A stretch of 12,944 bases of DNA from Spirochaetaceae bacterium (GTDB lineage: Bacteria; Spirochaetota; Spirochaetia; B11-G9). The position numbers were made by a program, and so were the translations under genes. The stretch is from assembly GCA_030600745.1 (NCBI GenBank), contig JAUVLL010000050.1, forward strand, positions 1-12,944. The letters run 5' to 3'. The notes under the pieces are model-generated. The model was given only the letters and a program-made list of their open reading frames with translations. It made no database searches and was not told the DNA's origin. Numbering within the stretch: the first letter of the stretch is position 1; every line of letters starts with the position of its first letter. Positions 12,892-12,944 of this stretch are shown piece after piece.

Positions 12892-12944
12892 AAGCATGGC
12901 GATTTGCTTATATATTTTTAAATAATTATATGTAATAATAGATT

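Larger units (their letters stand above)
12491..12944. other. Non-coding or decayed region upstream of metK
   Basis: No convincing intact gene is seen in these 454 bases on either strand. The part from 12491 to about 12660 may be decayed coding sequence on the minus strand (short open pieces in shifting frames). A palindrome CTGTTTA-T-TAAACAG (12559-12573) lies within it. Further right are a promoter-like element with an inverted repeat (12663-12707), two TTTTTACGAT direct repeats (12824-12833 and 12841-12850) and the second dispersed repeat copy. No tRNA, rRNA or CRISPR pattern is visible. Confidence 0.5.

Noticed and set aside
12814..12918. Plus-strand 34-codon open frame over repeat copy B
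   Set aside because: It is made mostly of the dispersed repeat and T-rich sequence, with no ribosome site or family signal.
1..12944. CRISPR array, tRNA or rRNA genes
   Set aside because: No regularly spaced direct repeats, no cloverleaf-like segments and no rRNA motifs were seen on either strand.

Overview
All genes recognised here lie on the minus strand of an AT-rich bacterial chromosome, so transcription runs from high to low coordinates. The metK sequence, the winged-helix regulator heading a surface-glycan-type cluster and the base composition suggest a spirochaete (Spirochaetaceae-like). That is an impression from protein sequence, not a proven assignment.

Right and centre (about 12290 down to 4340) hold a compact phosphonate cluster. 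metK is followed by a winged-helix regulator, then a cytidylyltransferase-PEP mutase fusion (Fom1-like), phosphonopyruvate decarboxylase, a PntC/LicC-like nucleotidyltransferase, an iron-family alcohol dehydrogenase (phosphonoacetaldehyde reductase type) and a PglK/MsbA-type ABC exporter. The pepM-ppd-nucleotidyltransferase-reductase genes abut or overlap. The predicted route is PEP to phosphonopyruvate to phosphonoacetaldehyde to 2-hydroxyethylphosphonate (HEP), activated as a CMP ester. No aminotransferase for 2-aminoethylphosphonate is present. The exporter suggests that a modified lipid-linked glycan or lipid is the destination. Two different cytidylyltransferase-type domains in one operon is the main biochemical puzzle.

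Directly behind the exporter (15 nt) sits a two-gene module: a small unrecognised protein and an AbiEii-family nucleotidyltransferase with an altered DxD motif. Then come a GrpB-family protein and a 74-codon chimera joining an AlbA_2 domain start to the tail of dTDP-glucose 4,6-dehydratase.

The left 2.3 kb is accessory and scarred: an AbiEi/AbiEii pair with a well-formed promoter and palindromic operator, a dispersed repeat inserted in frame into abiEii, an internally deleted IS5-like transposase relic, an rmlB relic with two Trp-to-TGA changes, and the 5' end of a HicB-family antitoxin at the window edge. The right 450 bases upstream of metK hold a relic resembling the cluster regulator's C-terminal part, a promoter-plus-inverted-repeat and a second copy of the dispersed repeat. 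Surviving rmlB pieces, the transposase relic and several toxin-antitoxin-type genes suggest a surface-polysaccharide locus reshaped by gene gain and deletion.
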